A stretch of DNA of 64,000 bases from JAVBJN01 sp031546985 (lineage in GTDB: Bacteria; Bacteroidota; Bacteroidia; Chitinophagales; Chitinophagaceae). The stretch spans positions 7,060-71,059 of the forward strand of contig JAVBJN010000073.1 of assembly GCA_031546985.1 (NCBI GenBank), written 5' to 3'. Shown here piece after piece: positions 1 to 9,035 of this stretch; position 1 is the first letter of the stretch; each line of letters opens with the position of its first letter. The notes below the pieces were generated by a model, which was not told the origin of the DNA, searched no databases, and worked only from the letters and a program-made list of their open reading frames with translations. The translations under genes were made by a program, and so were the position numbers.

Positions 1-328
1 TTTTCGGGCGTCTAATGGGTAGATGTTTTACTCTCATACGCGGTTTTAAAACTTTTCAAAAAGAACGGTACACAATTTATTACTTAAAAGGCTATTCATC
101 AAACGATTCTTTTACTATTCACATGCATTCAAGTACAAATGCTTAAAACAATAGCAAAAAATCTATCTCCAAACAGATTAAGGATCAGACACTTCTATAA
201 ACCCCCTAATGTTCTAAAAAGGTTGGGAACCAAACAAACATTTCTGTACTTGCACACAAAAGATTAGAACATGTACATAACAAATAGTGCTAACAAAAAT
301 TATATAAGATAGGAACAGGGCATAAAAA
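1..328. other. Gene-free left edge
   Basis: I see no coding frame, tRNA or strong hairpin in this AT-rich stretch. It lies downstream of the rplI terminator, and any gene it belongs to is outside the window. Confidence 0.5.
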
Positions 329-353
329 AGCCCCCGCAGTAGCTGCGGGGGCT
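329..353 (-). terminator. Intrinsic terminator of the rpsF-rpsR-rplI operon
   Basis: A perfect 11-bp stem (arms 329-339 and 343-353, loop TAG) is followed on the minus strand by a run of six T. It starts 22 bases past the rplI stop codon, the expected place for the operon's terminator. Confidence 0.9.
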
Positions 354-374
354 CTGTATATTTTAGGTAACAGA

Positions 375-821
375 CTATTCGCCGATTACTTCAAATTCGA
401 TTTCTACGATGCTTTCTTTACCAAAGTCGATCAGGGCTTTGAAAGAACCCAGTTCTTTCACCTCGTCAACGATAGAAATACGGCGGCGGTCAATTTCGTA
501 ACCTTTCTGCTCACGGATGGCGCGTGCCAACTGGATAGGAGTTACAGAACCGAAGATTTTACCGGAAACACCAGCTTTAGCACCCAGTTTAACCGGACCT
601 GCTTTCAGCACAGCTGTAACCTGAGCAATCTCAGCCAGCAGTTTTTCTTCTTTCTTACGAGCCACTTTCTGGCGCTCTTCCAACACTTTCAGGTTAGAAG
701 AACTTGCTTCGATAGCATATTTCTGGGGAATGAGGTAGTTACGAGCGTAACCTGGTCTAACAGCAACCAGCTCATTAGCACCACCCAGATTGTCAACGTC
801 TTTTATTAAGATTACTTGCAT
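375..821 (-). CDS. rplI: 50S ribosomal protein bL9
   Basis: Large-subunit ribosomal protein bL9, which binds 23S rRNA near the L1 stalk and helps keep the reading frame. The 148-residue length is normal. The N-terminal rRNA-binding domain is clear: MQVILIKDVDNLGGANELVAV, followed by the PGYARNYLIP signature near residues 23-32. A charged connecting helix (about 45-75) leads to the C-terminal domain. It is the last gene of rpsF-rpsR-rplI, 8 bases after rpsR, and is followed by a strong terminator. Confidence 0.98.
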   Translation of the reverse strand: MQVILIKDVDNLGGANELVAVRPGYARNYLIPQKYAIEASSSNLKVLEERQKVARKKEEKLLAEIAQVTAVLKAGPVKLGAKAGVSGKIFGSVTPIQLARAIREQKGYEIDRRRISIVDEVKELGSFKALIDFGKESIVEIEFEVIGE

Positions 822-829
822 GGTTTAAA

Positions 830-1093
830 CTACTTTAAAAGGTCAGTAACATAAGGCAACAGTGCCATTTGACGGGCTTTCTTGATAGCGTGAGCCACTT
901 TACGCTGGTACTTCAGAGAGTTACCGGTGATGCGACGAGGTAAAATTTTACCCTGATCGTTCAGGAATTTCTTCAGGAACTCAGCGTCTTTGTAATCGAT
1001 ATACTTGATACCCATTTTCTTGAAGCGGCAGTATTTTTTCTGCTTCTTCTCAACACGGGTAGCCGTCAGGTATTTAATTTCTTGTTTTGCCAT
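830..1093 (-). CDS. rpsR: 30S ribosomal protein bS18
   Basis: Small-subunit protein bS18, which pairs with bS6 on the platform of the 30S subunit. At 87 residues it has the family length. The core IKYIDYKDAEFLKKFLNDQGK and the basic block RRITGNSLKYQRKVAHAIKKA (split here only for description) are typical. It lies between rpsF (5-base gap) and rplI (8-base gap) and is surely cotranscribed with them. Confidence 0.98.
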   Translation of the reverse strand: MAKQEIKYLTATRVEKKQKKYCRFKKMGIKYIDYKDAEFLKKFLNDQGKILPRRITGNSLKYQRKVAHAIKKARQMALLPYVTDLLK

Positions 1094-1098
1094 GGTAA

Positions 1099-1476
1099 TT
1101 AAGCTTCAACGGTTTTAGATGCGGTTTCTTCAGTTGTAGTAGAACGCTTTTTGTTGTTGTACTCTACAGCGTATTTATCCAGACGGTTAGTCATGTGACG
1201 CATGATGTTCTCGTCACGGTTCATCATAACCTCAAATTTGCTGATCATTTCTGCAGCAATAGAGAATTCCAGAACCAGATACATACCGGTAGTTTTCTTT
1301 TCAATAGGGTAAGCCAGTGAACGCAGGCCCCATTGGTTTTCTTTTACTACCTGTCCGCCGTTTTCGGCTACAAAACCTGCCAGCTTCTTGCAGGAATTTT
1401 TGAACTCATCTTCACTCAAAACCGGAGTGAAAATGACCATCAGTTCGTACGACTGAAGACCAGTTGTGTTAGACAT
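1099..1476 (-). CDS. rpsF: 30S ribosomal protein bS6
   Basis: Small-subunit protein bS6, partner of bS18. The 125 residues begin after a short tail with YELMVIFTPVLSEDEF, the usual first strand of the ferredoxin-like fold. ENGGQVVKENQWGLRSLAYP and a C-terminal low-complexity tail rich in T, E and K follow, as is common for bS6. It is the first gene of the operon, and a TAnnTTTG-type element lies about 100 bases upstream. In many bacteria bS6:bS18 represses its own operon through the leader; the leader here is long enough, but I did not identify that RNA element. Confidence 0.97.
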   Translation of the reverse strand: MSNTTGLQSYELMVIFTPVLSEDEFKNSCKKLAGFVAENGGQVVKENQWGLRSLAYPIEKKTTGMYLVLEFSIAAEMISKFEVMMNRDENIMRHMTNRLDKYAVEYNNKKRSTTTEETASKTVEA

Positions 1477-1573
1477 AATGATTTACGTTTAGTCCGGCGT
1501 CTGCGGTATTGGATGATCTGCCCCCGGGAAGAAGCAGAAACAGCAAACGTCCGGATGATTAAAATTTGGAGTG

Positions 1574-1581
1574 CAAAGGTA
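1574..1581 (-). promoter_or_regulatory. Probable -7 element of the rpsF operon
   Basis: On the minus strand the sequence reads TACCTTTG, a full match to the Bacteroidota -7 consensus TAnnTTTG. It lies 97 bases upstream of the rpsF start and would give a leader of about 90 nt. I see no good TTTG at -33. Confidence 0.55.
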
Positions 1582-1800
1582 AGAAACACGCTATTAAAAA
1601 AGAAATAAATAATACATCCTTTTTAAGCCTGCAGGCTGCAAACTGCTCCTGTAGTACATATAAAGATCAAAACCGGGCATTTTTTCAGGATGGGCAACTG
1701 AAAACAAATCATTTTAGTATATGAAATTTCAATAATTATTTTTATTATTAACATTCATTCTACATCAACCATGTTTTTTTTAACCTCAAATCATAAAAAG

Positions 1801-2262
1801 ATGAAAAAACTGTTCTTTGCCGCCTTACTCAGCCTCCCTTTGTTTGCAGCACAGCAAGCTGAGGCTCAAAACATTACGGTTAACAACACCACGCCTGGCA
1901 ACCTCAATTTCCAGATCGATGCCATGGAAACACCACCTACAGGCAATGGTGGCAGCACCGGCATGATCAACATTCCATCAGGTGGTAGTATGCCCCTCAA
2001 TGCCACAAGCTTTAGCTGGAGTATGGGCACGCTTCCTGCTGTGTATGAGCTGTTTGCAGTTACCATCATGGAGCCCTGCCCCATTGGTCAAAACTGCGTG
2101 GTAGGCTCCGGCGGGCTCAACTGCTTCCGTATTGGTAACCCTATTTACAGCTACCCTACCATTGCCACCTGCAACATTGCATCATCCTGCTACCCTTCGG
2201 GCTTAATCAATGCCGATATTACCTGGCTGCCCGGCGGAGACATGATCATTAACTTCTATTAA
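1801..2262 (+). CDS. Small secreted protein, tandem paralogue A (function unknown)
   Basis: I do not recognise this 153-residue protein. I chose the ATG at 1801 over the one at 1771 because it begins directly with a signal peptide (MKKLFFAALLSLPLFAAQQAEAQ, cleavage expected after AEAQ). The mature part is rich in N, T, G, S and P and probably all beta. It contains a Cys cluster, EPCPIGQNCVVGSGGLNCFR, then GNPIYSYP and a final Cys pair around CNIASSCYP, suggesting disulfides and an extracytoplasmic location. The next gene downstream has the same architecture and motifs, so the pair arose by tandem duplication. No T9SS sorting domain is present. Confidence 0.75.
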   Translation: MKKLFFAALLSLPLFAAQQAEAQNITVNNTTPGNLNFQIDAMETPPTGNGGSTGMINIPSGGSMPLNATSFSWSMGTLPAVYELFAVTIMEPCPIGQNCVVGSGGLNCFRIGNPIYSYPTIATCNIASSCYPSGLINADITWLPGGDMIINFY

Positions 2263-2307
2263 TGGAGCAATTTTCCACAATTTCTTTAATGCGCTAAGCT
2301 TAAAACG

Positions 2308-2751
2308 ATGAAAAAAATACTATTCGCAGCCATTTTCTGCCTCGTTGGCTTCCTGGCCCAGGCACAGACTATTACCGTACACAATTACACCACAGGTACT
2401 TTTAACTACCAGATCGACGCCAACTCGGCACTGGGAGGCGGTAGTTCCGGAGTGTACTCCATCAGCCCCAGCGCTACCCAAACCTTTACGGTTTCCAGCT
2501 TTACCTGGAGTGGCGGCACACCAGCGGTGTATGACCTTTTTTCCGTTACTACCTGGGATCCCTGCCCTATTGGCCAAAACTGTGTAGTGGGCTCCAACGG
2601 GCTCAATTGCTTCCGTTTGGGTAATCCTTTATATGGCTACCCCGATCAGGGCTTTGTAAACATTAATTCATCCTGCAACACCACGGTGTATGTATTTAAG
2701 ATGAAAATCACCTTCCTGCCCAGTGGCGATATAGACATCGTGCTGGTTTAG
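2308..2751 (+). CDS. Small secreted protein, tandem paralogue B (function unknown)
   Basis: This 147-residue paralogue of the preceding gene has the same layout: signal peptide MKKILFAAIFCLVGFLAQAQ, then TITVHNYTTGTFNYQIDAN (compare NITVNNTTPGNLNFQIDAM in the first copy), and the conserved WDPCPIGQNCVVGSNGLNCF, GNPLYGYP and a terminal beta strand ending in DIDIVLV. The 45-base gap between the genes suggests one transcript, ended by the hairpin at 2787-2815. The strict conservation of the CPIGQNC segment against a diverged remainder marks it as the functional or structural core. Function unknown. Confidence 0.75.
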   Translation: MKKILFAAIFCLVGFLAQAQTITVHNYTTGTFNYQIDANSALGGGSSGVYSISPSATQTFTVSSFTWSGGTPAVYDLFSVTTWDPCPIGQNCVVGSNGLNCFRLGNPLYGYPDQGFVNINSSCNTTVYVFKMKITFLPSGDIDIVLV

Positions 2752-2786
2752 TTTGCTGTTTCTTTTGTTTCTATAAGTACAAGTTG

Positions 2787-2815
2787 TCCCTCCGCGCATG
2801 CGGGGGGATTTTTTT
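2787..2815 (+). terminator. Intrinsic terminator after the secreted paralogue pair
   Basis: A GC-rich stem (2787-2795 with 2800-2808, loop GCAT, one G-T pair) is followed by a run of seven T on the plus strand, 35 bases after the stop of paralogue B. Confidence 0.85.
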
Positions 2816-2821
2816 ATGCCC

Positions 2822-2829
2822 CAACTTTG
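2822..2829 (+). promoter_or_regulatory. Possible htpG -7 element
   Basis: CAACTTTG differs from TAnnTTTG by one base and lies about 75 bases upstream of htpG, just after the terminator. No clear -33 element is visible, so this is tentative. Confidence 0.3.
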
Positions 2830-2904
2830 CAGTAAGACTTTTTGACAGGCCACCATCACTGGTATATGCTTTGCTAAGCTACCTATGTTAAAATCCATTA
2901 AACT

Positions 2905-4743
2905 ATGCAGAAAGGATCTATTCGTGTACAAACGGAGAATATCTTCCCGATTATTAAGAAGTTCTTATACAGCGACCATGAAATTTTCCTGCGTGAGCTG
3001 GTAAGCAATGCCGTAGACGCCACCCAAAAACTGAAAACACTGGCCTCTATTGGCGAGTTCAAGGGCGAGCTGGGCAACCCGGAAGTAAGGGTAACCCTCG
3101 ATAAAGAAGCCAAAACCATTACCATCAGCGATCAGGGTATTGGTATGACAGAAGAGGAAGTAGACAAATACATTAACCAGGTGGCCTTTAGCGGTGCCGA
3201 AGAGTTTGTAAATAAATACAAAAACGTAAACGACGCCAATGCTATCATCGGCCATTTTGGCCTGGGTTTCTACTCTGGCTTTATGGTGAGCGAAAAGGTA
3301 GACATCGTTTCTAAAAGTTTTAAAGACGCGCCTGCTGTAAAATGGGAGTGCGACGGCAGCCCCGAATACAGCCTTACCGAAGCTACCCGTGCCGAAAGAG
3401 GTACCGATATTGTGCTGCACATCAACAGCGAAAGCGAAGAGTTCCTGGATGAGTACCGTATCGAAAGCATTCTTACCAAATTCTGCCGTTTCCTGCCTGT
3501 GCCCATCCATTTTGGCGATAAGCAGATCAACAACCCCAACCCGGCCTGGACCAAAAAGCCAAGCGAGCTGACCACCGAAGACTACCAGAATTTCTACAAA
3601 GAGCTGTACCCGCACAGCGAACCACCGCTGTTCTGGATTCACCTCAATGTAGATTATCCGTTTAACCTTACGGGTATCCTGTATTTCCCTGCTATTAAAA
3701 ACAGCTACGAAATTCAGAAAGACAAGATACAGCTGTATTGCAACCAGGTATTTGTAACCGATGAGGTAAAAGACATTGTACCCGAGTTCCTGATGCTGCT
3801 GCATGGTGTGATAGACAGTCCAGATATTCCGCTAAACGTAAGCCGCAGCTACCTGCAGGGCGATCCCAACGTGCGCAAGATCAACGCACACATCACCAAA
3901 AAAGTGGCCGATAAGCTGGAAGAGATGTTCCGCAACTCCCGTCCCGAGTTTGAGCAAAAATGGGAGCACATTGGTCTGTTTGTGAAATACGGTATGATTA
4001 CCGACGATAAGTTCCTGGACAAAGCCAACAAGTTTTTCCTGATGCAGGATTGTAAAGGCGATGCGTTCTATACCGAAACGGAATACCGCGAGGCCACACA
4101 AGCCCTGCAAACCAACAAAGAAAACAAACTGGTAGTCCTTTACACCACCGATCCGGTAAAGCAGCACAGCTACATACAGGCGGCGCAGCAAAAGGGTTAT
4201 ATCGTGGTTAAGATGGAAACCATTGTAGACGCGGCTTTCATCAACAACATTGAAATGAAATGGGATAATGTGAGCTTCAAACGTATTGATGCCGACATTA
4301 CCGAAAACCTGATCGATGTGCAGGAAACCGCGGCCAGTGTACTGAGCGAAGCCCAGGAAACCCAATTGCAGGACCTGTTTAAAGTGCAGATCACCGCTCC
4401 GGAAATTAAGGTAGAACTGAAAGGCCTGAGCAAAGATGCGCAACCGGTAATTGTTACCCGCAGCGAGTTTATGCGCCGTATGAAAGATATGGCCAGCGTA
4501 GGCGGTCAGCAGGCGAGCTGGTATGCCAACATGCCCGACGAGATAAACATGACGGTAAATGCCAACCACCCGGTATACGAAAAAATACTGGCGGCCAACG
4601 ATAAGCCTAAGCAAGAGAAAATGGTGCGCAACCTGGCCGATCTGGCCCTGCTCTCGCAAGGCTTACTCAAAGGTGCAGAGCTTACTGCATTTGTAGAGCG
4701 CAGTGTGCAACTGATGAATGAAGAACAAGCGGTAACAGCATAG
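2905..4743 (+). CDS. htpG: Molecular chaperone HtpG (Hsp90 family)
   Basis: Cytosolic Hsp90-type ATP-dependent chaperone, 612 residues, the usual bacterial length. The GHKL ATPase domain is at the N terminus: the helix IFLRELVSNAVDATQKL carries the catalytic Glu and Mg-binding Asn, DQGIGMT is the N-box loop, and GHFGLGFYSGFMV is the glycine-rich lid segment near residues 115-130. The middle domain (about 220-490) and the C-terminal dimerisation domain follow, without the eukaryotic MEEVD tail. It is monocistronic, ending at a long palindromic terminator shared with the convergent glycosyltransferase gene. Confidence 0.97.
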   Translation: MQKGSIRVQTENIFPIIKKFLYSDHEIFLRELVSNAVDATQKLKTLASIGEFKGELGNPEVRVTLDKEAKTITISDQGIGMTEEEVDKYINQVAFSGAEEFVNKYKNVNDANAIIGHFGLGFYSGFMVSEKVDIVSKSFKDAPAVKWECDGSPEYSLTEATRAERGTDIVLHINSESEEFLDEYRIESILTKFCRFLPVPIHFGDKQINNPNPAWTKKPSELTTEDYQNFYKELYPHSEPPLFWIHLNVDYPFNLTGILYFPAIKNSYEIQKDKIQLYCNQVFVTDEVKDIVPEFLMLLHGVIDSPDIPLNVSRSYLQGDPNVRKINAHITKKVADKLEEMFRNSRPEFEQKWEHIGLFVKYGMITDDKFLDKANKFFLMQDCKGDAFYTETEYREATQALQTNKENKLVVLYTTDPVKQHSYIQAAQQKGYIVVKMETIVDAAFINNIEMKWDNVSFKRIDADITENLIDVQETAASVLSEAQETQLQDLFKVQITAPEIKVELKGLSKDAQPVIVTRSEFMRRMKDMASVGGQQASWYANMPDEINMTVNANHPVYEKILAANDKPKQEKMVRNLADLALLSQGLLKGAELTAFVERSVQLMNEEQAVTA

Positions 4744-4764
4744 TTACTTTTCTCAAATACTTAA

Positions 4765-4796
4765 ACGAAAGGCGATGCATTTGCATCGCCTTTCGT
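4765..4796. terminator. Bidirectional terminator between htpG and the GT9 gene
   Basis: A near-perfect palindrome with 14-15 bp arms (4765-4779 and 4782-4796) sits between two convergent genes. Weak T-rich tracts flank it on both sides, so it can serve both htpG (plus) and the glycosyltransferase gene (minus). Confidence 0.85.
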
Positions 4797-4815
4797 ATTT
4801 TATGGTAACTAATTT

Positions 4816-6063
4816 TTAGTACGTTTTTCGCTTTATCATACCCAATGCAAAAGCATGTCCATCGTCTTTACCGCTGTAGGAGCGCGGATCGTTAAAGGCG
4901 TTTTCGGGCACCTGCCCATTGAGCATGTCGGTAACCTTCTCCATCACTTCTGCAACCGAAATCAGTTTCATGCACTGGTTATTGCCCAGGCAGGGCGGTA
5001 TGCGAAATTCGTGTACGCAAGGGCTGCAATACACATTTTTATACACAATAGCGGCGTTATCGTTAATGCCGTATTGCCGTGGCGAGCAAGGGCCAAATAA
5101 GGCTACCGTAGGCGCCTTAACTGCAAAAGCCAGGTGCATGGGCCCGGTATCGTTGGTTATAACCACAGCAGCCTGCTTCAATAAGCAGATCAGCTCCTCC
5201 ATACTGGTGCGGCCAGCCATGTTCAATACCCGGTCGTGCACCACTTGCTGGTAAATAGTATCTACATATTCCCGCTCATTGGGAGCGCCTACCAAAAGAA
5301 TCTTATATGCAGGATATTGTTGCAGCAACAACTGTATGAGTTGTACAAAACCCTCGGCAGGCCAGCGCCTTTCAATACGCAGATCAGATGCGTTGGGGTT
5401 AATAACCAGGTAACGGTCGGTTGCGGTTAACCCCTCCTCCGCTTTAGGAAAAGCAGCAACCGAAGTCTGGAACTCGTATAACGAATGTATTTCTTCCTTT
5501 ACCTGCAACAAACGGCTCCACTGCATATACACTTCAGAAATGGGTACGGCGCTGTTGTAATACATCATGTGGGTATAGATGCCCATACGGTAATTGCTCT
5601 CTTTAAGGTAATACCCAAACCGGTTTTGCGCGTTGGTCAATGCGGTAACCACACTGCTAAAATTGGAGTACACTTCCAGATCAATGTAGAGATCAATCTT
5701 CTTGCGGAACAGGGTCCATACAAAAGGGATGATACCTTTGATAAGGCCGCCCATGGTTTTATCGTCCAGCAAAATCACCTCATCTACAATCGGGATCTTG
5801 CTTAACATTTGTTTATTGGCCGGCGTGGTTATAAAAAGTATTCGGGCATCGGGGTACTGGCGGCGCAGGGTTTGCAGCAAAGGCGTAGCCTGTACAATAC
5901 TGCCCAATCCACGAAATTTACATACTGCAATCGTTTTAAAAGGCAGGGAAAGATCATGGTTTTTGGGAAACAGTTTACCCGCCAGCTTCACCATACTGTT
6001 GAGCAGCAAAGCCATCCATTTTATGATGGTCTGATCGAGGTATATCTGCCTGTTCGTCTTCAT
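4816..6063 (-). CDS. Glycosyltransferase family 9 (heptosyltransferase-like) protein
   Basis: Predicted GT9 glycosyltransferase of 415 residues, a GT-B enzyme family that adds sugars to lipopolysaccharide cores. N-terminal domain: KTIAVCKFRGLGSIVQATPLL near residues 43-63, matching the GDxxLxTP-type acceptor region. C-terminal domain: VINPNASDLRIERRWPAEGF and ITNDTGPMHLAFAVKAPTVALFG, the donor-binding signature of heptosyltransferases. A Cys-rich segment (YCSPCVHEF, PPCLGNNQCM) near residues 345-370 is common in this family. Its start overlaps the stop of the upstream 932-residue membrane protein (TAATG), so the two are translationally coupled, which points to shared work in surface polysaccharide assembly. 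The donor sugar cannot be told. Confidence 0.85.
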   Translation of the reverse strand: MKTNRQIYLDQTIIKWMALLLNSMVKLAGKLFPKNHDLSLPFKTIAVCKFRGLGSIVQATPLLQTLRRQYPDARILFITTPANKQMLSKIPIVDEVILLDDKTMGGLIKGIIPFVWTLFRKKIDLYIDLEVYSNFSSVVTALTNAQNRFGYYLKESNYRMGIYTHMMYYNSAVPISEVYMQWSRLLQVKEEIHSLYEFQTSVAAFPKAEEGLTATDRYLVINPNASDLRIERRWPAEGFVQLIQLLLQQYPAYKILLVGAPNEREYVDTIYQQVVHDRVLNMAGRTSMEELICLLKQAAVVITNDTGPMHLAFAVKAPTVALFGPCSPRQYGINDNAAIVYKNVYCSPCVHEFRIPPCLGNNQCMKLISVAEVMEKVTDMLNGQVPENAFNDPRSYSGKDDGHAFALGMIKRKTY

Positions 6064-8861
6064 TATAGCCTGTTGTGCAACATAATTTTTTTCACCTGTA
6101 TGCCTTCCGGCAGGTTGTGGAGCAAGATACGCTGTATATTAAATGTGTGCCAGTTGTATTGCGTACTTAGCGGCACAAGATAACGGCCCGTTTGGTTTGG
6201 TGCAACTTCAAACGTAAACGCACCTCTTGTTTCCAGCGAATCGGCATAGGCACATTCCACCTGCGTCCAATCGGCGCTGCTGTTGTGCAGTTCCAATAGC
6301 AACAGATTACCATCCGCTGTACCTATCGCATCCGGCAGTTGCCACTGGCCTACTCCGGTTGCTTGCAATACTGCTCCAGCCTTATCATCATAAATGCTGT
6401 TCACGCCATTGGCCCAATAATGTGCTAGTTTGGCCAGCCTATCGGTATGGCGTTCAAATAGTACACTATCTGCAAGTGCCCCGGTGTAGTTGTGTTGTAT
6501 TGCGATACCCTTTTTAACCCACAGGTATTTTCCATCTGCCAACCCTAGTGGCTGGTAATGGTTAAATATATAGTTGCTCACCACATAGTAGCGTACTGCA
6601 TTGTTAAGCCCATCTACATTATCCCAGAAACTGCCCAAAGGCCAGGAAGAGAACACCACCAAGGGCACATTCATGTTTTGCAGCTGGGTTATGTTGTGGC
6701 GCTGAATTTTGTCCGTTACCATATTCTGCATATACTGGCAAAAGTACCCCGGCACCTTGCGTTGCAAATAGTAATACAACATGGGCGTATGCGAGAAATC
6801 CAAAAAGGTTGCATCGGCAACAAAATTAGAATCCATCGTTTTTTGAATATTATCAAACTGCCCGGCAATAGCGGCATAGCCTGGCGCCCGTGGTATAAGC
6901 TCATGTGCGTTTTCCACTTCTTTGCGATGGCTTACCGTTTGCAAAGCGGCCTCGGCAGGCAGTTCCAGCCCGGGCACACCCGGGTATTTAAATCCGGCAA
7001 CCAGCACCAGCATAACCAGTACGAGGGTCCATTTTTTCCAGGCAAAGGCACGGGTTAATGCATACCAGCCCAACGCCAGTATGAGCAGCAGGAACGATAC
7101 CAGGAAAGTATCCGACCCCTCTACGCCAAACACATGGCGCACCAGTCCCCGCTGAAAACTAAACAGGTAATACAACGCCAGGAACACCAGTGCAAAATAT
7201 TGTAATTGCTGCTGCGCAGATACACCTTTACGCTGCCATACCCGGTACAGCAACACCATTATGCTTAATGGCAAGATGAAATACAACGTGCTTTGCCAGA
7301 AAGCGCTGCCTACAAAAATATCGGGTATAGCATGCGCTTGTGAGGCTTTAATATAGTCGAGTGCATCGCCTGCATTTTGCCATATCGGTATGTGTAACAC
7401 AACCCCACAATACCCAATAATCAATACCAATGGTACACCTATAATCAGCAATGCCTGGCCTGCTTCCAGCAAAAAAGGCTTCCAGCGCCGCGCGCGCACC
7501 ACCTGCAAGAGTACCAGGATGGCAATAGCAGGCAAAGCGCCTACGGCCACATCGAGCCGCCAGCTCATCAAAAACAATCCGGTACAGGCCAGCAATAAAA
7601 ACGAAGCCAACGATGGCTTGCGGAAATAATGCATCATCGCCATCCACACCACCAATGCTACACTGCAATAAGGCGGTACCAATACTATAGCAAACGGAAA
7701 AATGATAAGCAGGAACAAAGCCAGCAACGCATCGCGAAACACGGCTTTGAAAAACCAGAAGATAAACATTTGATAGACCACGCTCACCAATGCGTGGTAC
7801 ACCAGAAAATCGAGATTGGCTTTATACCCATTAAGCAGCGTGTATACAATGCCTGGCAACTGATCATCGAGCAAGTGCGAGGAATAATACTCAGCAAACG
7901 GCACCTGCTGAAACCGGAACAACTGCATAATGGCATTGGCCCGGTTGGCCATTTCAAAATGCTCGGTAGGTAACTCGCTCAGAATGGGCACATACAAACC
8001 AGACAGGAATACGCCTGCCGCTGTAATACCCGCCATTGCCGAAAGCAGCTTACGGGTAGCAGGTACTGTTGCTCTCGATCGCCAACGCAGGATGCACCAA
8101 ACTACAAGCGCCAATAAGCCCAGCAGGTAAAACGCAGATGGCGTAGTGAGGTATATGCCACGCTGGTTAAGCACTAAAAACAATTCGGTACTTAACACAT
8201 AAAGGCAGGGAATAAACAAAAAAGGAGTCAGCCCATACAACCATTGTGCTTGCCGGGCTGGTTTAAATAATGTAAGTCCACATAACACTGCACCAAATGC
8301 CAATGCGCCATACACCCAGCCATGTTGCAGGGAACAGCCGGTCATATGCGCCACATCCATCAGCAGTATCATCATACTCCAGCCCAGCATCCAGGCTCCG
8401 GCCACAGCAGGCCAGGTTAGTACATGCTGCCGTTGCTTCGCCCATATCCCTACCAGAAATAAAAGCAATGTACTGGTCGTAAAAGCGTAGAATAAAGAGA
8501 AAGTAGCCGCACCGGCCATCAATTGAAAAGTACCGCAACTCAATGCCAATGCAGCGCTGATAGATACATACACCAGCGAGGCTCTCGATAAAAGACGTGC
8601 AGTAATAAGTTTATGATACAGGTAGCTCCATAAGACCAACCCTCCGGCAAAAACAAAGCCGGTGTAGTAAAACCGGTTAATGCGCCGGCCCACATCTACC
8701 CCTTCCATGCCCGCCGCGCCCAGCATTCCGTTTTGGATAGCCTGGAGCTGCAATGGAAAGTACCGGAACAGCAGCACTGCCGGAACCAATGCCAGCAATA
8801 CCGGCAACAGCATGTTGGCAGGGGCCAGTATTTTTTTGAATGTACCGGAATCTGGGGGCAT
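6063..8861 (-). CDS. Large multi-pass membrane protein, possible GT-C type glycosyltransferase
   Basis: A 932-residue protein with roughly fifteen or more hydrophobic segments from residue 12 to about 640, followed by an approximately 290-residue soluble C-terminal part that is probably extracytoplasmic. One hydrophilic loop, near residues 300-340, contains MANRANAIMQLFRF and PFAEYYSSHLLDDQLPG. Acidic residues in such a loop resemble the first periplasmic loop of GT-C enzymes that use polyprenyl-phosphate sugars, but I see no decisive motif. Coupling to a GT9 gene through a 1-base TAATG overlap supports a role in surface glycan synthesis. The family was not recognised; the function is inference from topology and context. 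Confidence 0.65.
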   Translation of the reverse strand: MPPDSGTFKKILAPANMLLPVLLALVPAVLLFRYFPLQLQAIQNGMLGAAGMEGVDVGRRINRFYYTGFVFAGGLVLWSYLYHKLITARLLSRASLVYVSISAALALSCGTFQLMAGAATFSLFYAFTTSTLLLFLVGIWAKQRQHVLTWPAVAGAWMLGWSMMILLMDVAHMTGCSLQHGWVYGALAFGAVLCGLTLFKPARQAQWLYGLTPFLFIPCLYVLSTELFLVLNQRGIYLTTPSAFYLLGLLALVVWCILRWRSRATVPATRKLLSAMAGITAAGVFLSGLYVPILSELPTEHFEMANRANAIMQLFRFQQVPFAEYYSSHLLDDQLPGIVYTLLNGYKANLDFLVYHALVSVVYQMFIFWFFKAVFRDALLALFLLIIFPFAIVLVPPYCSVALVVWMAMMHYFRKPSLASFLLLACTGLFLMSWRLDVAVGALPAIAILVLLQVVRARRWKPFLLEAGQALLIIGVPLVLIIGYCGVVLHIPIWQNAGDALDYIKASQAHAIPDIFVGSAFWQSTLYFILPLSIMVLLYRVWQRKGVSAQQQLQYFALVFLALYYLFSFQRGLVRHVFGVEGSDTFLVSFLLLILALGWYALTRAFAWKKWTLVLVMLVLVAGFKYPGVPGLELPAEAALQTVSHRKEVENAHELIPRAPGYAAIAGQFDNIQKTMDSNFVADATFLDFSHTPMLYYYLQRKVPGYFCQYMQNMVTDKIQRHNITQLQNMNVPLVVFSSWPLGSFWDNVDGLNNAVRYYVVSNYIFNHYQPLGLADGKYLWVKKGIAIQHNYTGALADSVLFERHTDRLAKLAHYWANGVNSIYDDKAGAVLQATGVGQWQLPDAIGTADGNLLLLELHNSSADWTQVECAYADSLETRGAFTFEVAPNQTGRYLVPLSTQYNWHTFNIQRILLHNLPEGIQVKKIMLHNRL

Positions 8862-8959
8862 AATACGGTTTTGAACAGATAAAAATATTCAAATCGCCGT
8901 ATAGTTGCAGTTTCCGGCCTAAGAAAACTTTATGGAACAGAGGTGAAAGGTCAAACTTC

Positions 8960-8996
8960 AGAGACCTGGCAGGACCTACGGACCTGGCAGATCTCT
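8960..8996. repeat. 37-bp dispersed palindrome, copy 1
   Basis: The arms AGAGACCTGGCAGG (8960-8973) and CCTGGCAGATCTCT (8983-8996) form an imperfect inverted repeat with a 9-base centre. A copy with the same 37-bp length and core occurs at 44050-44086, and a longer relative at 39801-39854. This copy lies just downstream of the MacB-like gene's stop codon. Confidence 0.7.
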
Positions 8997-9035
8997 ATTG
9001 AACAATATCGCTCCAGACCAATCAGACATCCCAAT

